This document shows positions 1 to 7,712 of a stretch of DNA of 64,000 nucleotides, piece after piece. The DNA is taken from positions 124,001 to 188,000 of the forward strand of contig WGMG01000002.1 in assembly GCA_016125185.1 (NCBI GenBank), read 5' to 3'. Both the position numbers and the translations under genes were made by a program. Source of the DNA: Armatimonadota bacterium. GTDB lineage: Bacteria; Armatimonadota; Fimbriimonadia; Fimbriimonadales; Fimbriimonadaceae. Numbering within the stretch: the stretch's first letter is position 1; the number at the start of each line of letters is the position of its first letter. Under the pieces are notes generated by a model. It did not search any database, was not told the DNA's origin, and saw nothing but the letters and a program-made list of their open reading frames with translations.

Positions 1-341
1 ATCATTTCCGGTGGTTTCTCGGGTCCTACCCTTTCCGGTTCGGGAGCATTGGCATAGATGTCGATCCTTGTCGCGCTATCCATTATCGCTTGCCCGATGA
101 TAGCGGAGGCAAGCTTACATATGGGAGCCGCGTCGGCTCCACTAGTTCTCATAGCCAACTCATCAACGGGGCACCGATGGTTCCGATAGGGCCATAGGGT
201 TTGATCACCAATGAGCCAATCGAGCGCCGCCGTTAGAGGCGCAGGGAAGGTGGTGTCGATCCCCTGCTCATCAAGGCTCGCTAGCGCCAAGTTGTATGGC
301 ATAGCAATGCACCTGTCGTAGAGCCTGGCGACGGCATTCAT
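1..341 (-). CDS. Hypothetical protein, 3' end beyond the left edge
   Basis: An open frame runs leftward from an ATG at 341 to the window edge without a stop, giving about 113 residues that begin MNAVARLYDRCIAMPYNL. An AGGA about 12 nt upstream is a weak ribosome-binding site. The product looks soluble, with no signal peptide or membrane segment in the visible part. I do not recognise the family. The frame is uninterrupted, but only the N-terminal part is visible, so it could also be a chance open frame. The gene faces away from the PEP-CTERM gene across a gap of about 275 nt. Confidence 0.5.
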   Translation of the reverse strand, partial: MNAVARLYDRCIAMPYNLALASLDEQGIDTTFPAPLTAALDWLIGDQTLWPYRNHRCPVDELAMRTSGADAAPICKLASAIIGQAIMDSATRIDIYANAPEPERVGPEKPPEM

Positions 342-392
342 CGAGATTCAATCCTATTATCGGATAAATCGAGTCCGCGATTGCACAGATTT

Positions 393-422
393 CAGGGGCA
401 GCCCCTAAAGAAGGGGCCCCTG
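393..422. repeat. GC-rich hairpin in the 342-617 intergenic gap
   Basis: CAGGGG and CCCCTG form an outer stem; CCCC and GGGG form an inner stem around the loop TAAAGAA. No T-run follows on either strand, so a classical terminator is unlikely. It lies in the divergent gap upstream of the PEP-CTERM gene. Nothing else was recognised in that gap. Confidence 0.4.
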
Positions 423-617
423 CATAAATACCGGTATTCGAAATTCTTAACTGGAAAGAAGGGAGATTGACCAAGCTAGGTTCAAAATGCACCTAACATG
501 TACAGCAATTCTTAAGACCAACGGACGACTGGCGTGGTTCCTCGCCTTGCCTAAGAATACTTTCTTTGGTAGATTGAATCTGTGGGCTGGCTAACAGTCC
601 ATTTTTTTTGGAGGCTT

Positions 618-1289
618 ATGAAAAAGTACTTTGCGCTATTCATTCTTACCGGGATCGCAACGGCGGCAAACGCCCAGCAGATCTTGACCAGAGGAGACCT
701 AAACTCGATCCTGTCCACCTCGACCACCGACGATTTTGAAACCTTCAACGTCGCCGACCAGGACGCAACGACCCTTTTCGGCAATTCAGTTTTGGATTCG
801 ACAACAACTTACGACAGTCAAGGGCCCAACTTGGTTCACTCCGGCGCATTCTATGTCGATTCCAGTGAGTATGATTTTCAGTGGAATGGCGACCATTACT
901 TTGGCCTGAATTCCAAGACGCTGGTAGCTAATGGCACTTCAGGGGGCGTAGAGATCGTCTACAACACGCCGGTCGGAGCCATGGGCGTTGACGCCATGGC
1001 CTACTCGGGCTATGGCTACGCGGGCACCATGAAGGTCTACAGTGGAGTGAACCTGCTTGGCACGGTCAACTTTTCGCTCAGCGGCACCGCCGGAGAAACG
1101 GTCTTCCTCGGTTGGCAGAGCACGCAGTTGATCACGAGCGTTTCGATTTCTTCTCCAGCCTATTCTTGGAGCCCGATCATCGATAACCACACCTACGGCA
1201 GCGTCGGGACCGTTCCTGAACCGGCTTCGATGGCGGTTCTTGGGCTCGGCGCCTTGGCTCTCGTTCGCCGACGACGAACCCAGAAGTAA
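618..1289 (+). CDS. PEP-CTERM sorting domain protein
   Basis: A 223-aa exported protein. The start at 618 has GGAGG just upstream (610-614) and gives a good signal peptide, MKKYFALFILTGIATAANAQ; an in-frame start at 582 would bury that signal. The C-terminus has the PEP-CTERM arrangement: VPEPAS, a hydrophobic stretch (MAVLGLGALAL) and the basic tail VRRRRTQK. In the known family this signal is cut by an exosortase and the protein goes to the cell surface or matrix. The middle is rich in Ser, Thr, Gly and Tyr, like other beta-rich PEP-CTERM proteins. No exosortase is present in the window. The specific role is unknown. Confidence 0.9.
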   Translation: MKKYFALFILTGIATAANAQQILTRGDLNSILSTSTTDDFETFNVADQDATTLFGNSVLDSTTTYDSQGPNLVHSGAFYVDSSEYDFQWNGDHYFGLNSKTLVANGTSGGVEIVYNTPVGAMGVDAMAYSGYGYAGTMKVYSGVNLLGTVNFSLSGTAGETVFLGWQSTQLITSVSISSPAYSWSPIIDNHTYGSVGTVPEPASMAVLGLGALALVRRRRTQK

Positions 1290-1302
1290 GGCAAGCACCG
1301 AC

Positions 1303-1340
1303 AAAAAGGGGCTCCCTCGAATCGAAGGAGCCCCTTTTTT
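1303..1340. terminator. Bidirectional rho-independent terminator
   Basis: GGGGCTCC and GGAGCCCC form a strong stem flanked by A5 on the left and T6 on the right. It lies between the convergent PEP-CTERM and tdh genes and can serve both. Confidence 0.9.
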
Positions 1341-1345
1341 CGCGT

Positions 1346-2374
1346 TTATTCGAAGGTGAAGACGACTTTGCCGGCCTTGCCCGCCTTCATCAGTTCCATC
1401 GCTTCTTGGAACTGCGTGAAATGCATCACATGCGTCACAACCGGATCGAGCTTCAGCTTTCCACTCCCCAGCAGATCCGACATCTGATCCCAGGTCTCCC
1501 AAAGGCGTCGCCCCACGATGGCGTGGACGTCGATTCCCTTGAAGATCAAGTCGTTGATGGGTAATGTCTGGTCGTTGTTGGCATAGACCCCCAACAGCGA
1601 AATTCGTCCGCCCGGACGGACCACTTGACACGCCAACGATAGCTGGGTCGGATGCCCGGACATCTCCAGCACGCCATCCACGCCCTCGGGGTGAAGTTTG
1701 GCAAGTTCGCAGACCACGTCTTCTTGAACCGGATTGAACACCCGATCCGCCCCGACTTGCCGCGCGATATCCGCCCGATATTCGCTAATCTCGGTGGCAT
1801 AAACCGCCTTCGCCCCCATCGCCTTGCAAACGGAAACCGCGAATTGGCCGATCGGTCCCATGCCCGTAATCAGGATCACGCAACCCTCGACTGGCCCAGA
1901 AAGGGCCGTGTGCACGGCGTTGCCCAACGCGTCCTGGAACGACGCGATCAGCGGCGACACCGTTTTCGGCGTCGGCCGTGCGTTTTCCCATGGGATAACG
2001 GCGTAGGTGGCGAATCCGCCGTCTACGTCGACTCCCAAAATCTTCGTGTTGACGCAAACGTGCGCCTGCCCTCGTCGGCATTGAAGACAATGGCCACAAA
2101 CGATGTGGCTTTCACTGGCGACGAAGTCGCCGACTGCTCTCTCGCTTACTCCCTCGCCGATTTCGACGATGGTGCCGCAAAATTCATGGCCGATGATCCG
2201 CGGCGGCTTGATTCGGCCGGCAGACCAAGGGTCCCAATTGTAGATATGGAGGTCCGTTCCACAAACTGACGCTGCTTCAAGCTTGATCTTAACGTGACCG
2301 GATCGGACTTCTGGCTCTGGAACTTCGACGATCTCAACACCAGGCTCCGGTCGCGTCTTTGCGATCGCTTTCAC
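1346..2374 (-). CDS. tdh: L-threonine 3-dehydrogenase (zinc-dependent MDR family)
   Basis: A 342-aa medium-chain dehydrogenase that would oxidise L-threonine to 2-amino-3-ketobutyrate using NAD. Visible motifs are the catalytic zinc site VCGTDLHIYNWDPW (Cys near residue 38) and GHEFCG, the structural zinc cysteines in CGHCLQC plus a fourth Cys, and the Rossmann motif GMGPIGQ. Length matches the family (about 340). I prefer the GTG at 2374 (M-K-A-I-A-K) over the TTG at 2380, because family members begin M-K-A. No 2-amino-3-ketobutyrate CoA ligase is nearby, so the partner enzyme must be elsewhere. It is transcribed divergently from the TPR gene with a 29-nt gap. Confidence 0.9.
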   Translation of the reverse strand: MKAIAKTRPEPGVEIVEVPEPEVRSGHVKIKLEAASVCGTDLHIYNWDPWSAGRIKPPRIIGHEFCGTIVEIGEGVSERAVGDFVASESHIVCGHCLQCRRGQAHVCVNTKILGVDVDGGFATYAVIPWENARPTPKTVSPLIASFQDALGNAVHTALSGPVEGCVILITGMGPIGQFAVSVCKAMGAKAVYATEISEYRADIARQVGADRVFNPVQEDVVCELAKLHPEGVDGVLEMSGHPTQLSLACQVVRPGGRISLLGVYANNDQTLPINDLIFKGIDVHAIVGRRLWETWDQMSDLLGSGKLKLDPVVTHVMHFTQFQEAMELMKAGKAGKVVFTFE

Positions 2375-2403
2375 GGGCAAGATTTTACTCGCACGAGTAC
2401 ACT

Positions 2404-4257
2404 ATGCACGTGCTAAAAGTTGCTGTCTTACCGTTAAACGCTGGAGAAGGTACAAAACCTCAGATTGGTAGGCAAATTTCCGCCTTTGTTGCCGATCAGT
2501 TGAGAAGCAACACCGACGCCGACATTCAATCCGTGTCATTCCTAACGCAGGTCGAACAGGATGGCGTCGCCAGAACCGCTTTTGTCAATATTTCCGACGG
2601 CCTGATCGAACCGGGTCAACTCAAGGACCTTTTCGAGCAGTCCGGCGTCGAGCTTTCGATGGATGGCATGATCAAAGCCACCGAAGGCGGCTACGAAGTC
2701 ACCACCCGCTACACCTCGAAGGACGACTTGGAGAATGGCGAGCAGTTAGTCCAAAGCTTCACTCCGGCCGAAACCTTCGAAGTCCTGACCAAGTTGGTCA
2801 AGAAACTGGCCGACAAGGCTAAAATCGGTCTCCCCGAAATCCTGGCCGGTGAAAAGCTCGAATTTGGCACCGACAACCCCGAAGTCTTCCTCAAGTTCCT
2901 GGAAGGCTACGACGCCCTCAACTATATCCAGCAGGCGAACGGGCTCGTGGCACAGGAATTCAATCCCGAGGGCGCTCTCAACACGCTCCTTGAAGCCATC
3001 GAAGGCGACACCGAGTTCGAAGGTTCCTACCAGGTGCTCGTTGGCCTCTGTCGCGCCTGCACCGCGTACCAGATCGGCACATTCGACCTCATCAAGGACA
3101 GCCTCACCAAAGCCACGCAACTGGTGCCGGAAGATTTCGGCGCATTCTTCGCCCTTGCCGAGCTATACCAAGCCGCGAACGATATTCCCAAAGCCGTTGA
3201 CCTCTTCGAGAAAGCCTCTGCGCTAAACCCCGAAGATCCGGCCATCCTCAACCGTCTTGGCAACGCTCAGGCGATGATGAACATGTTCGTCAACGCCGAG
3301 CGCAACTTCAAGAAGGCCGTCGAGTTGGAAGGCCCGGACAAGCCGAGCATGGATTACCTGGTTGGCGTCCTCAATGCTACCGGTCGAAACCACGAGGTCC
3401 CCGCCCTTTGGAAGTCGATCATCGATCAAGACAACCAGAACGCCAATGCCCACGCTAAGTACGCCATCTCGCTGATTCAAAACAGCAAGCAGGAAGAAGG
3501 CGAACGCGCCTTTGAGGCCGGTTTGGAGGCGGTCGACGACAACACACTGGTAAAGCGGTACTACGCGCCTTACCTCGCGCAGAACAACGATCTTGACCGC
3601 GCCATGGACTTTTACGAGGACTGCATCGACGTGGCCCCGAACGACGTCGCGCTCCTCGTCGAGTACGCTCAGACCCTCCAAGCCGCTGATCGCGCCTTTG
3701 AGGTTCCCCAGGTCCTTCAGACGATTCTCAAGTCCAACCCGGACCCCAACACGAAGGCCAACATGCAGGCATGGCTGATCGAGCTCGAACAGCCGAAGCG
3801 CGTCGAGAGTGTTCAGCTTGCCCAAGAAAAGCTCGCCAACGGCGACGCCGAGGGTGCCATCCGCGACCTGAAGCCGATGCGCAACTGGCTGGCCGACTAT
3901 TGGAAGATGTGGGCGGTCCTGAGTTCTGCCCTCAACCGAGTCGGCGACTACGAGGAAGCCGAGAAGGCGGCCCAACAGCTTTTGCAGGTGTTCCCAGGCT
4001 GCGAGCCGGCCTATGGCGAGCTTCGCGAGGCCCTCAATGGCCAAGGCAAAAACGAGGAAGCGTGGCAGTTCATGCAGTACGCCTTCGCCAATAATCAGCA
4101 GAGCTTTGGCGTGTTTATTAATCTCGGCATCGCCGCCAAGCGGGCCGGGCATATGCAGGAAGCCAACCAAATCACCGAGCAAATCAAGGCTGTTGTGGCA
4201 CAAAATCCCGACATGCAGGAAGAACTAAAGGACATACTGGCCGAACTTCAGCAGTAA
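2404..4257 (+). CDS. TPR-repeat protein, cytoplasmic
   Basis: A 617-aa protein. Residues about 1-170 form an alpha/beta domain (KVAVLPLNAGEG, QIGRQISAFVADQL) that resembles the N-terminal domain of TolB/FlgO-like proteins. The rest is tetratricopeptide repeats, for example AFFALAELYQAANDIPKAVDLFEKA. No signal peptide is seen. The start at 2404 (MHVLKVAVL) is preferred over the in-frame ATG at 2359, which would overlap the divergent tdh. It heads a co-directional cluster with two membrane proteins and recN, so a scaffold role is possible, but this is inference. Confidence 0.85.
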   Translation: MHVLKVAVLPLNAGEGTKPQIGRQISAFVADQLRSNTDADIQSVSFLTQVEQDGVARTAFVNISDGLIEPGQLKDLFEQSGVELSMDGMIKATEGGYEVTTRYTSKDDLENGEQLVQSFTPAETFEVLTKLVKKLADKAKIGLPEILAGEKLEFGTDNPEVFLKFLEGYDALNYIQQANGLVAQEFNPEGALNTLLEAIEGDTEFEGSYQVLVGLCRACTAYQIGTFDLIKDSLTKATQLVPEDFGAFFALAELYQAANDIPKAVDLFEKASALNPEDPAILNRLGNAQAMMNMFVNAERNFKKAVELEGPDKPSMDYLVGVLNATGRNHEVPALWKSIIDQDNQNANAHAKYAISLIQNSKQEEGERAFEAGLEAVDDNTLVKRYYAPYLAQNNDLDRAMDFYEDCIDVAPNDVALLVEYAQTLQAADRAFEVPQVLQTILKSNPDPNTKANMQAWLIELEQPKRVESVQLAQEKLANGDAEGAIRDLKPMRNWLADYWKMWAVLSSALNRVGDYEEAEKAAQQLLQVFPGCEPAYGELREALNGQGKNEEAWQFMQYAFANNQQSFGVFINLGIAAKRAGHMQEANQITEQIKAVVAQNPDMQEELKDILAELQQ

Positions 4258-4269
4258 AATCCTTTAGCC

Positions 4270-4992
4270 GTGGCGAAAACCGCTCCTAGAAAAAAGCCTA
4301 ACGGAAACAGGCCGGTTCCTCAGCAACCCTTCCCCAAGAAGGAAGCGCCTAAGGAACCGGAAGCTCCTAAAGCACCGACCGTGCGCGTCCACCCTTTGGT
4401 GGTCGCGTTCGTCGTGTATCACATCATCGCGGTAACTACCTACGCCCTTCCAATACCGAGCAAAAAGGTCCTCGACGACGAAGTCCCGGCTCGTGGAACC
4501 GACATCCTCCTCAAATATAACCAGAAGGAAGTCAAGAACTGGGCTCCGATTTACGGCTACCTGTACGTCACCGGCTTTTGGCAGTACTGGGATATGTTCG
4601 CTCCCGATCCCGCCCAGACGGACCTCTGGTGTAGCGCCGAAATTACCTACCTAGACGGAACCAAGAAGGAGTTCCACTACCCCCGCATTAAGGACCTGAC
4701 GATTCCCCAAAAGTTCGTCTATGAGCGGCATCGAAAGTATTACGAGCGCGTCAACCAGGACGACAAGGCATTTCTTTGGCCCTCCTTTGCCCAGGCAATC
4801 GCCTACCAAGCTGCGGAAGATACAAACAATCCTCCCGTTGAAGTGACACTAATCCGCCACTTTCAGCCGGTGATGCGCCATAACGATCCTAAGCCGCAGG
4901 AGCCGCCGTACACGGCCGTGAAGTTCTATTGGTACGCCGTCGACCAGCACGAATTATTTGCCGACAAGGGGTGGAAACTTGGAATCCATTAA
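4270..4992 (+). CDS. Single-pass membrane protein with MFAPDP motif, partner of the HTTM protein
   Basis: A 240-aa protein with a GTG start, 12 nt after the TPR gene. The N-terminus is basic and proline-rich (residues 1-40), followed by one membrane segment at about 42-60 (PLVVAFVVYHIIAVTTYAL). A W-x-MFAPDP motif lies at about 107-114, reminiscent of DUF5819-type proteins that occur next to HTTM-domain genes. The C-terminal part looks like an extracytoplasmic beta-rich domain. It overlaps the HTTM gene by 14 nt, which suggests the two are translated together and work as a pair. The biochemical role is unknown. Confidence 0.8.
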   Translation: MAKTAPRKKPNGNRPVPQQPFPKKEAPKEPEAPKAPTVRVHPLVVAFVVYHIIAVTTYALPIPSKKVLDDEVPARGTDILLKYNQKEVKNWAPIYGYLYVTGFWQYWDMFAPDPAQTDLWCSAEITYLDGTKKEFHYPRIKDLTIPQKFVYERHRKYYERVNQDDKAFLWPSFAQAIAYQAAEDTNNPPVEVTLIRHFQPVMRHNDPKPQEPPYTAVKFYWYAVDQHELFADKGWKLGIH

Positions 4993-5935
4993 GGTTGCTT
5001 ACACGTACTGGTTCCGCCAGGGCAGCCCAGTAGCGCTTGGCGTCTTCCGCGCCATTATGGCTGGGCTCATCGCCATCAATTTCTGCATGATCTCCCTCTT
5101 CTTCCAAGACTGGTTCTCGGAAAAGGGATACACGCCGGCCTGGCTGTCCGCGTATTTTTTGGACAACAATGTCGCCCTCACGCAGAACGGCAAGCTGAAC
5201 TTGACGCGCGTCGATCTGCTCTACGGCATTACCGATTACCGGATTCTGCTTGCCTTCAACGTGATCGTCATTACCCTGGCGATCATGGTCTCGCTGGGTC
5301 TTTTCACGCGCATTACGTCGATCCTTTTGGCCATTGGCGTGGTGACCTTCCACCATCGAAATTCGGCCATCCTGCACGGCGGCGACACCGTCATGCGGAT
5401 GTGCGCACTGTACCTCGCCATCGCTCCATCCGGCGCAGCATTTTCACTGGATCGCTACTTCGCCGTGAAGGCAGGCAAAGCCCCACCGGTGCCGCCTGAA
5501 ATATCGATGTGGCCTCAACGGCTCATCGCTTACAACTGTAGCCTGCTGTACTTCACCACCACCTGGGCCAAATGGTTCGGAGTGCTCTGGAAGTCAGGCG
5601 CGGCGACCTGGTACCCGGCCCGCCTACATGAATTCGACCGCTTCCCTGTCCCAGGCTTTTTCAATCAGTTCCCGATGGTCTACGTTACGACCTACGGCAC
5701 TCTCGCCGTCGAGTTCGCGATGGCCACCCTCGTGTGGTTCAAGCCACTGCGAAAGTGGGTTCTACTGAGTGGAATTCTCCTCCACGGCTACATCGAGTAT
5801 TCGATGAATATCCCCCTCTTCAGCTACTTGATGATCTCCATGTACATCACGTACTATGAGGGCGATGAAGTCGTCGGCTGGTGGGAGCGGGTCAAGGCTC
5901 GCTTCGGCAAAAAGCCGTCGCTTGAGGCCGCATGA
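4979..5935 (+). CDS. HTTM-domain (gamma-carboxylase-like) integral membrane protein
   Basis: A 318-aa protein with several membrane helices: about residues 18-40, 80-105, 112-130 and 140-155, then further C-terminal segments. Features of the HTTM family (the membrane domain shared with vitamin K-dependent gamma-carboxylase) include TFHHRNSAILHGGDTVMR and FFTTTWAKW-like segments; here the latter reads YFTTTWAKWFG. I chose the TTG at 4979 because AAGGGG lies 7-8 nt upstream; the TTG at 4958 is possible. The stop overlaps the recN start by 4 nt. Most bacterial members have no proven reaction, so activity is not assigned. Confidence 0.82.
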   Translation: MESIKVAYTYWFRQGSPVALGVFRAIMAGLIAINFCMISLFFQDWFSEKGYTPAWLSAYFLDNNVALTQNGKLNLTRVDLLYGITDYRILLAFNVIVITLAIMVSLGLFTRITSILLAIGVVTFHHRNSAILHGGDTVMRMCALYLAIAPSGAAFSLDRYFAVKAGKAPPVPPEISMWPQRLIAYNCSLLYFTTTWAKWFGVLWKSGAATWYPARLHEFDRFPVPGFFNQFPMVYVTTYGTLAVEFAMATLVWFKPLRKWVLLSGILLHGYIEYSMNIPLFSYLMISMYITYYEGDEVVGWWERVKARFGKKPSLEAA

Positions 5936-7590
5936 TCGTCGAACTCCACGTCGAAAACCTCGCCATCATCCAAGAGGCGAAGGTCGCTTTTCGTGACGGC
6001 TTCACGGCCCTCACCGGCGAAACCGGCGCGGGTAAATCGCTTCTGATCGATGCCCTGGAACTATGCCTCGGTGAGCGCGCCGACACCGAACTGGTTCGTA
6101 CCGGGGCGACGAAGGCCTCGGTTCAGTTGGTGGTCGATCTCTCGACCCGTCCCGAAATCCTCGCTATCGCCGAAGAACTCGGTGTCGATGTTGAGGAGGG
6201 TCAAGTCTACATCCAACGCGAAGTGATGGCCGAGGGTCGCTCGCAGGCTCGGGTTAACGGCAAATCTGTCCCGCTCTCCGTACTTCGCGAGCTTGGCGCG
6301 GCGATCGTCGATCTGCACGGTCAGCACCAGCACCAGGCTCTGCTCGACCAAGAAACGCACGTGCAGTACTTGGACAGTTGGATCGGCGGCCCGGTAACTA
6401 ACCTAAAGGCCGAGACGGCCGAACGATACTCCGCCTGGCAAGAAGCGAAACGCAAATATGAGGCCCTTCAAAAAGGCATTCAGGAGCGTGAACAACGGCT
6501 GGACATGCTTCGCTTCCAGGTCAACGAAATCGAATCGTTTTCGCCGGTCGAGGGCGAAGAAGCGGACCTCAATGCCCGCCTGGGCCGCCTGCGAAACGTC
6601 GAGAAGATTTCTGATGCCGCCCAGCGATCGCTAGTAGCCCTCTCGGAAGGCGAGGTTAACGCTCGCGATCTCCTCGCCGCCGGCCTGAAGGACGCCGAAG
6701 AGGTCACCCGCCTTGATCCGTCGCTCGATCTCTCCGAACTGCAGGAAGCTCTCGTCGATGTTCAGGAAGCCATCCACAAGCTCCAGGCTTACATGGATAC
6801 TCTCGACAGCGATCCCGAAGCGCTGGAAGAAACCATTGAGCGGCTAGACGGTCTCAAACGCCTCAAGCGAAAGTATGGCGAGACCGAGGCCGAGATTCTG
6901 GCTTATCTGGAGTCGGCCCAAGCCGAGCTAAACGATCTTACCGACATCGAGGCTAGCGAAGACGCCCTCCGACAAGCCCTCGACGCCTCGTCGGCCCGTC
7001 TCAAAGAGTCGTTCGCCGAGTTGACCGCACTGCGCTCTTCGCGCTCGAAGGACTTTGTCGCCGACGTTCAAGACCACTTGACCGATCTCTCGATGGCCAA
7101 AACACAGTTCGCGGTGCAAATTCGGCCCGGTGAACCATCGCCTGACGGCACCGACTTTGTCGAGTTCTTGTTCAGCGCCAACGCGGGTGAAGATCTAAAG
7201 CCGTTGGCCAAGATCGCCTCGGGTGGCGAAATCAGCCGTGTGATGCTGGCCATGAAGAGCGCATTGGCTGGTCGCGCCGGGGTTCCGACTCTCATCTTCG
7301 ACGAAGTCGACACTGGCCTGGGTGGTGCCGCTGCCGCTGCCGTCGGCAAGAAGATTCGCGCGCTCAGCGAGCACTATCAGGTGCTCGCCATCTCACACCT
7401 GCCCCAGGTCGCTAGCCGCGCCAACGAGCAGTTCCGAATCCAAAAAGCCGAGGCCGGAGGACGCGTGCAAACCGAAATCATCCGTCTGAGCGAAGACGAT
7501 CGTGTGCAGGAAATCGCTCGCATGTTGGCGGGCGACGAGGTCAGCGAACACGCCGTCGCCAACGCGCGTGACCTCTTGCGGTTGCTGTAA
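5932..7590 (+). CDS. recN: DNA repair protein RecN
   Basis: A 552-aa SMC-like ATPase of double-strand-break repair. It begins MIVELHVENLAIIQEAKV and carries the Walker A motif GETGAGKS near residue 33. QHQHQ follows in GQHQHQALLD, then long central coiled coils with many Glu and Arg residues. The ABC signature is KIASGGEISRVMLAMK and Walker B is TLIFDEVDTGLGG. The end LAISHLPQVASRA and MLAGDEVSEHAVANARDLL is typical. Length matches the family. The ATGA overlap couples it to the HTTM gene, an unusual partner for recN. No SOS-type box was recognised by eye. Confidence 0.95.
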   Translation: MIVELHVENLAIIQEAKVAFRDGFTALTGETGAGKSLLIDALELCLGERADTELVRTGATKASVQLVVDLSTRPEILAIAEELGVDVEEGQVYIQREVMAEGRSQARVNGKSVPLSVLRELGAAIVDLHGQHQHQALLDQETHVQYLDSWIGGPVTNLKAETAERYSAWQEAKRKYEALQKGIQEREQRLDMLRFQVNEIESFSPVEGEEADLNARLGRLRNVEKISDAAQRSLVALSEGEVNARDLLAAGLKDAEEVTRLDPSLDLSELQEALVDVQEAIHKLQAYMDTLDSDPEALEETIERLDGLKRLKRKYGETEAEILAYLESAQAELNDLTDIEASEDALRQALDASSARLKESFAELTALRSSRSKDFVADVQDHLTDLSMAKTQFAVQIRPGEPSPDGTDFVEFLFSANAGEDLKPLAKIASGGEISRVMLAMKSALAGRAGVPTLIFDEVDTGLGGAAAAAVGKKIRALSEHYQVLAISHLPQVASRANEQFRIQKAEAGGRVQTEIIRLSEDDRVQEIARMLAGDEVSEHAVANARDLLRLL

Positions 7591-7599
7591 TTCCGGTCC

Positions 7600-7645
7600 T
7601 AGCCGACGAACTTATAGCCGACACCGCCCATCTTCACGATCCGCG
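7600..7645 (-). pseudogene. Remnant of an OmpR-type response regulator C-terminus
   Basis: Read on the minus strand this segment encodes RIVKMGGVGYKFVG followed by TAG. The intact regulator at 9761-10432 ends RIVTVRGVGYKFVG. The first 17 nt (TAGCCGACGAACTTATA) are identical at 7600-7616 and 9762-9778, and about 35 of 44 nt match overall. The sequence upstream of the remnant (7646-7712) is unrelated. It is therefore a 3' fragment of a second regulator copy, not a gene. Confidence 0.75.
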
Positions 7646-7712
7646 TTCACTCCTAGATCAGCCAAATAAGAATTTGGTGTTACAATCCGAAATTAGTTAG
7701 GTGTAATAGGCC

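Noticed and set aside
271-492. A 73-aa open frame on the minus strand
   Set aside because: It overlaps, in another frame, the longer open frame that runs off the left edge (341 to 1) and crosses the hairpin at 393-422.
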